This document shows, one piece after another, positions 61,817-64,000 of a stretch of DNA of 64,000 bases. The notes beneath the pieces were generated by a model. That model ran no database searches. It worked only from the letters and a program-made list of their open reading frames with translations, and was not told the origin of the DNA. Source of the stretch: Excoecaria cochinchinensis (taxonomy: Eukaryota; Streptophyta; Magnoliopsida; Malpighiales; Euphorbiaceae); NCBI GenBank assembly GCA_947683425.1, contig CANTUQ010000059.1:124001-188000 (forward strand), given 5' to 3'. Each line of letters begins with the position of its first letter. Position 1 is the first letter of the stretch. The translations under genes and the position numbers were made by a program.

Positions 61817-62453
61817 GTCACGACGAAGCCAATCCTCGACGCATTGTGACCGGCAGGCTCCCAGTAGCTATTCCGATCAGGTTTTCCTGAATTATTCGAC
61901 CCGGATCCAAAATTTCACCACTTTTGGCGATTTCTCGATTTCGGCGATTTCCCCTAGTATAATGCCTTCAGAAGCCCGCAAAAATTCGTCAGGTCACGAC
62001 GAAGCCAATCCTCGACGCATTGTGACCGGCAGGCTCCCAGTAGCTATTCCGATCAGGTTTTCCTGAATTATTCGACCCGGATCCAAAATTTCACCACTTT
62101 TGGCGATTTCTCGATTTCGGCGATTTCCCCTAGTATAATGCCTTCAGAAGCCCGCAAAAATTCGTCAGGTCACGACGAAGCCAATCCTCGACGCATTGTG
62201 ACCGGCAGGCTCCCAGTAGCTATTCCGATCAGGTTTTCCTGAATTATTCGACCCGGATCCAAAATTTCACCACTTTTGGCGATTTCTCGATTTCGGCGAT
62301 TTCCCCTAGTATAATGCCTTCAGAAGCCCGCAAAAATTCGTCAGGTCACGACGAAGCCAATCCTCGACGCATTGTGACCGGCAGGCTCCCAGTAGCTATT
62401 CCGATCAGGTTTTCCTGAATTATTCGACCCGGATCCAAAATTTCACCACTTTT
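61817..62453. repeat. Canonical CGCAAAAATT units
   Basis: Between the dimer block and the third 10-mer copy lie about three and a half full-length units close to consensus, changing from CGTAAAAATT to CGCAAAAATT. No private change stands out. Confidence 0.82.
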
Positions 62454-64000
62454 GGGGATTTCTCGATTTCGGCGATTTCCCCTAATATAATGCCTTCAGA
62501 AGCCCGCAAAAATTCGTCAGGTCACGACGAAGCCAATCCTCGACGCATTGTGACCGGCAGGCTCCCAGTAGCTATTCCGATCAGGTTTTCCTGAATTATT
62601 CGACCCGGATCCAAAATTTCACCACTTTTGGCGATTTCGGCGATTTTCCCTAGTATAATGCCTTCAGAAGCCCGCAAAAATTCGTCAGGTCACGACGAAG
62701 CCAATCCTCGACGCATTGTGACCGGCAGGCTCCCAGTAGCTATTCCGATCAGGTTTTCCTGAATTATTCGACCCGGATCCAAAATTTCACCACTTTTGGC
62801 GATTTCGGCGATTTCCCCTAGTATAATGCCTTCAGAAGCCCGCAAAAATTCGTCAGGTCACGACGAAGCCAATCCTCGACGCATTGTGACCGGCAGGCTC
62901 CCAGTAGCTATTCCGATCAGGTTTTCCTGAATTATTTGACTCGGATCCAAAATTTCACCACTTTTGGCGATTTCGGCGATTTCCCCTAGTATAATGCCTT
63001 CAGAAGCGCGCAAAAATTCGTCAGGTCACGAAGAAGCCAATCCTCGACGCATTGTGACCGGCAGGCTCCCAGTAGCTATTCCGATCAGGTTTTCCTGAAT
63101 TATTCGACCCGGATCCAAAATTTCACCACTTTTGGCGATTTCTCGATTTCGGCGATTTCTCCTAGTATAATGCCTTCAGAAGCCCGTAAAAATTCGTCAG
63201 GTCACGACGAAGCCAATCCTCGACGCATTGTGACCGGCAGGCTCCCAGTAGCTATTCCGATCAGGTTTTCCTGAATTATTCGACCCGGATCCAAAATTTC
63301 ACCACTTTTGGCGATTTCTCGATTTCGGCGATTTCCCCTAGTATAATGCCTTCAGAAGCCCGTAAAAATTCGTCAGGTCACGACGAAGCCAATCCTCGAC
63401 GCATTGTGACCGGCAGGCTCCCAGTAGCTATTCCGATTAGGTTTTCCTGAATTATTCGACCCGGATCCAAAATTTCACCACTTTTGGCGATTTCTCGATT
63501 TCGGCGATTTCCCCTAGTATAATGCCTTCAGAAGCCCGCAAAAATTCGTCAGGTCACGACGAAGACAATCCTCGACGCATTGTGACCGGCAGGCTCCCAG
63601 TAGCTATTCCGATCAGGTTTTCCTGAATTATTCGACCCGGATCCAAAATTTCACCACTTTTGGCGATTTCTCGATTTCGGCGATTTCCCCTAGTATAATG
63701 CCTTCAGAAGCCCGCAAAAATTCGTCAGGTCACGACGAAGCCAATCCTCGACGCATTGTGACCGGCAGGCTCCCAGTAGCTATTCCGATCAGGTTTTCCT
63801 GAATTATTCGACCCGGATCCAAAATTTCACCACTTTTGGCGATTTCTCGATTTTGGCGATTTCCCCTAGTATAATGCCTTCAGAAGCCCGCAAAAATTCG
63901 TCAGGTCACGACGAAGCCAATCCTCGAAACATTATGACCGGCAGGCTCCCAGTAGCTATTCCGATCAGGTTTTCCTGAATTATTCGACCCGGATCCAAAA
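62454..64000. repeat. 10-mer HOR copy 3, cut by the window end
   Basis: It starts with GGGGATTT at 62454, 5053 bp after copy 2, and keeps every marker including GATTTTGGCG and CTCGAAACATTATG (63925), which sits 1471 bp from the start exactly as in copy 1. It lacks the private CCCAGATCC of copy 1. So copies 1 and 3 are complete, while the middle copy has lost its end and is followed by unrelated 4-mer and dimer blocks. Confidence 0.9.

Larger units (their letters stand above)
1..64000. repeat. Uninterrupted 176-bp tandem satellite array
   Basis: The same unit recurs head to tail from the first to the last base, and the window starts and ends inside the array. Using GACCGG as register, 369 unit intervals lie between positions 18 and 63936, and all their lengths add up: 176 bp canonical, 168 bp, 167 bp and 159 bp deletion forms, seven 93-bp truncated units, and rare units differing by 1 to 3 bp. 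One damaged unit is 166 bp. No unit is inverted and no mobile element interrupts the array. A monomer near nucleosome length in such an array is typical of eukaryotic centromeric or pericentromeric satellites; that location is inferred, because no flanking sequence is present. Monomer length is not divisible by three, so the reading frame shifts with every unit and no long open frame exists. Confidence 0.98.

Noticed and set aside
1..64000. CRISPR array
   Set aside because: Direct repeats of CRISPR are short and separated by unique spacers. Here the whole 176-bp unit repeats, with no unique spacers.
1..64000. Telomere repeats, rDNA or transposon terminal repeats
   Set aside because: No short telomere-like tandem, rRNA-like sequence, long terminal repeat, target-site duplication or transposase frame is present; the unit arithmetic leaves no room for them.

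Overview
The whole 64 kb window is one uninterrupted satellite DNA array. I see no protein-coding gene, RNA gene, transposon, CRISPR array or single-copy sequence. The repeating unit is 176 bp, and all units point the same way. Taking the GACCGG motif as the start of each unit, the distance from the first (position 18) to the last (position 63936) divides into 369 consecutive units with nothing left over: mostly 176 bp, seven of 93 bp, and a limited set of small-indel variants. The largest foreign insertion compatible with this count is a few bases.

An array of this size, with a nucleosome-scale monomer, higher-order repeats (HORs) and no genes, points to constitutive heterochromatin (centromeric, pericentromeric or subtelomeric) of a eukaryote. 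I cannot name the organism or recognise the family. The monomer is about 49% GC, carries 14 CpGs and one BamHI site, and contains three closely spaced CGATTTC copies that explain nearly all of its short length variants.

Layout. 1-6.2 kb: the most divergent part, with GTCAGATCAC-type units, seven truncated 93-bp units and three units with a TTTTTTAGC insertion. 6.2-9.8 kb: transition from GTAAAGATT-type to CGCAAAAATT-type units. 9.8-14.7 kb: an HOR that shrinks from 11 to 9 to 8 monomers. 14.7-15.9 kb: ordinary units, then one damaged unit (15881-16046) that looks like unpolished sequence. 16.0-22.0 kb: 34 units in which I see no difference. 22-28.8 kb: mixed subfamilies with re-used cassettes about eight monomers apart. 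28.8-34.6 kb: a nearly pure GTAAAGATT tract. 34.6-37.4 kb: mixed units, including an 8-mer duplication. 37.4-43.6 kb: a 19-mer HOR of 3270 bp, in two copies. 43.6-45.7 kb: mixed units. 45.7-48.4 kb: a 9-mer of 1576 bp, in two copies. 48.2-55.4 kb: a 21-mer of 3695 bp, in two copies, the second missing one monomer. 55.7-58.7 kb: a 10-mer of 1736 bp, in two copies, with a third copy at 62.5-64 kb. Between them lie a 4-mer (696 bp) and a dimer (351 bp).

The interest is in how the array evolves: repeated unequal exchange at many scales, local homogenisation, and slippage inside the monomer. There is no set of cooperating genes. Parts of the structure, above all the 34 identical units beside a noisy unit, could be assembly artefacts and need raw-read support. 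All comparisons were made by eye and by coordinate arithmetic.
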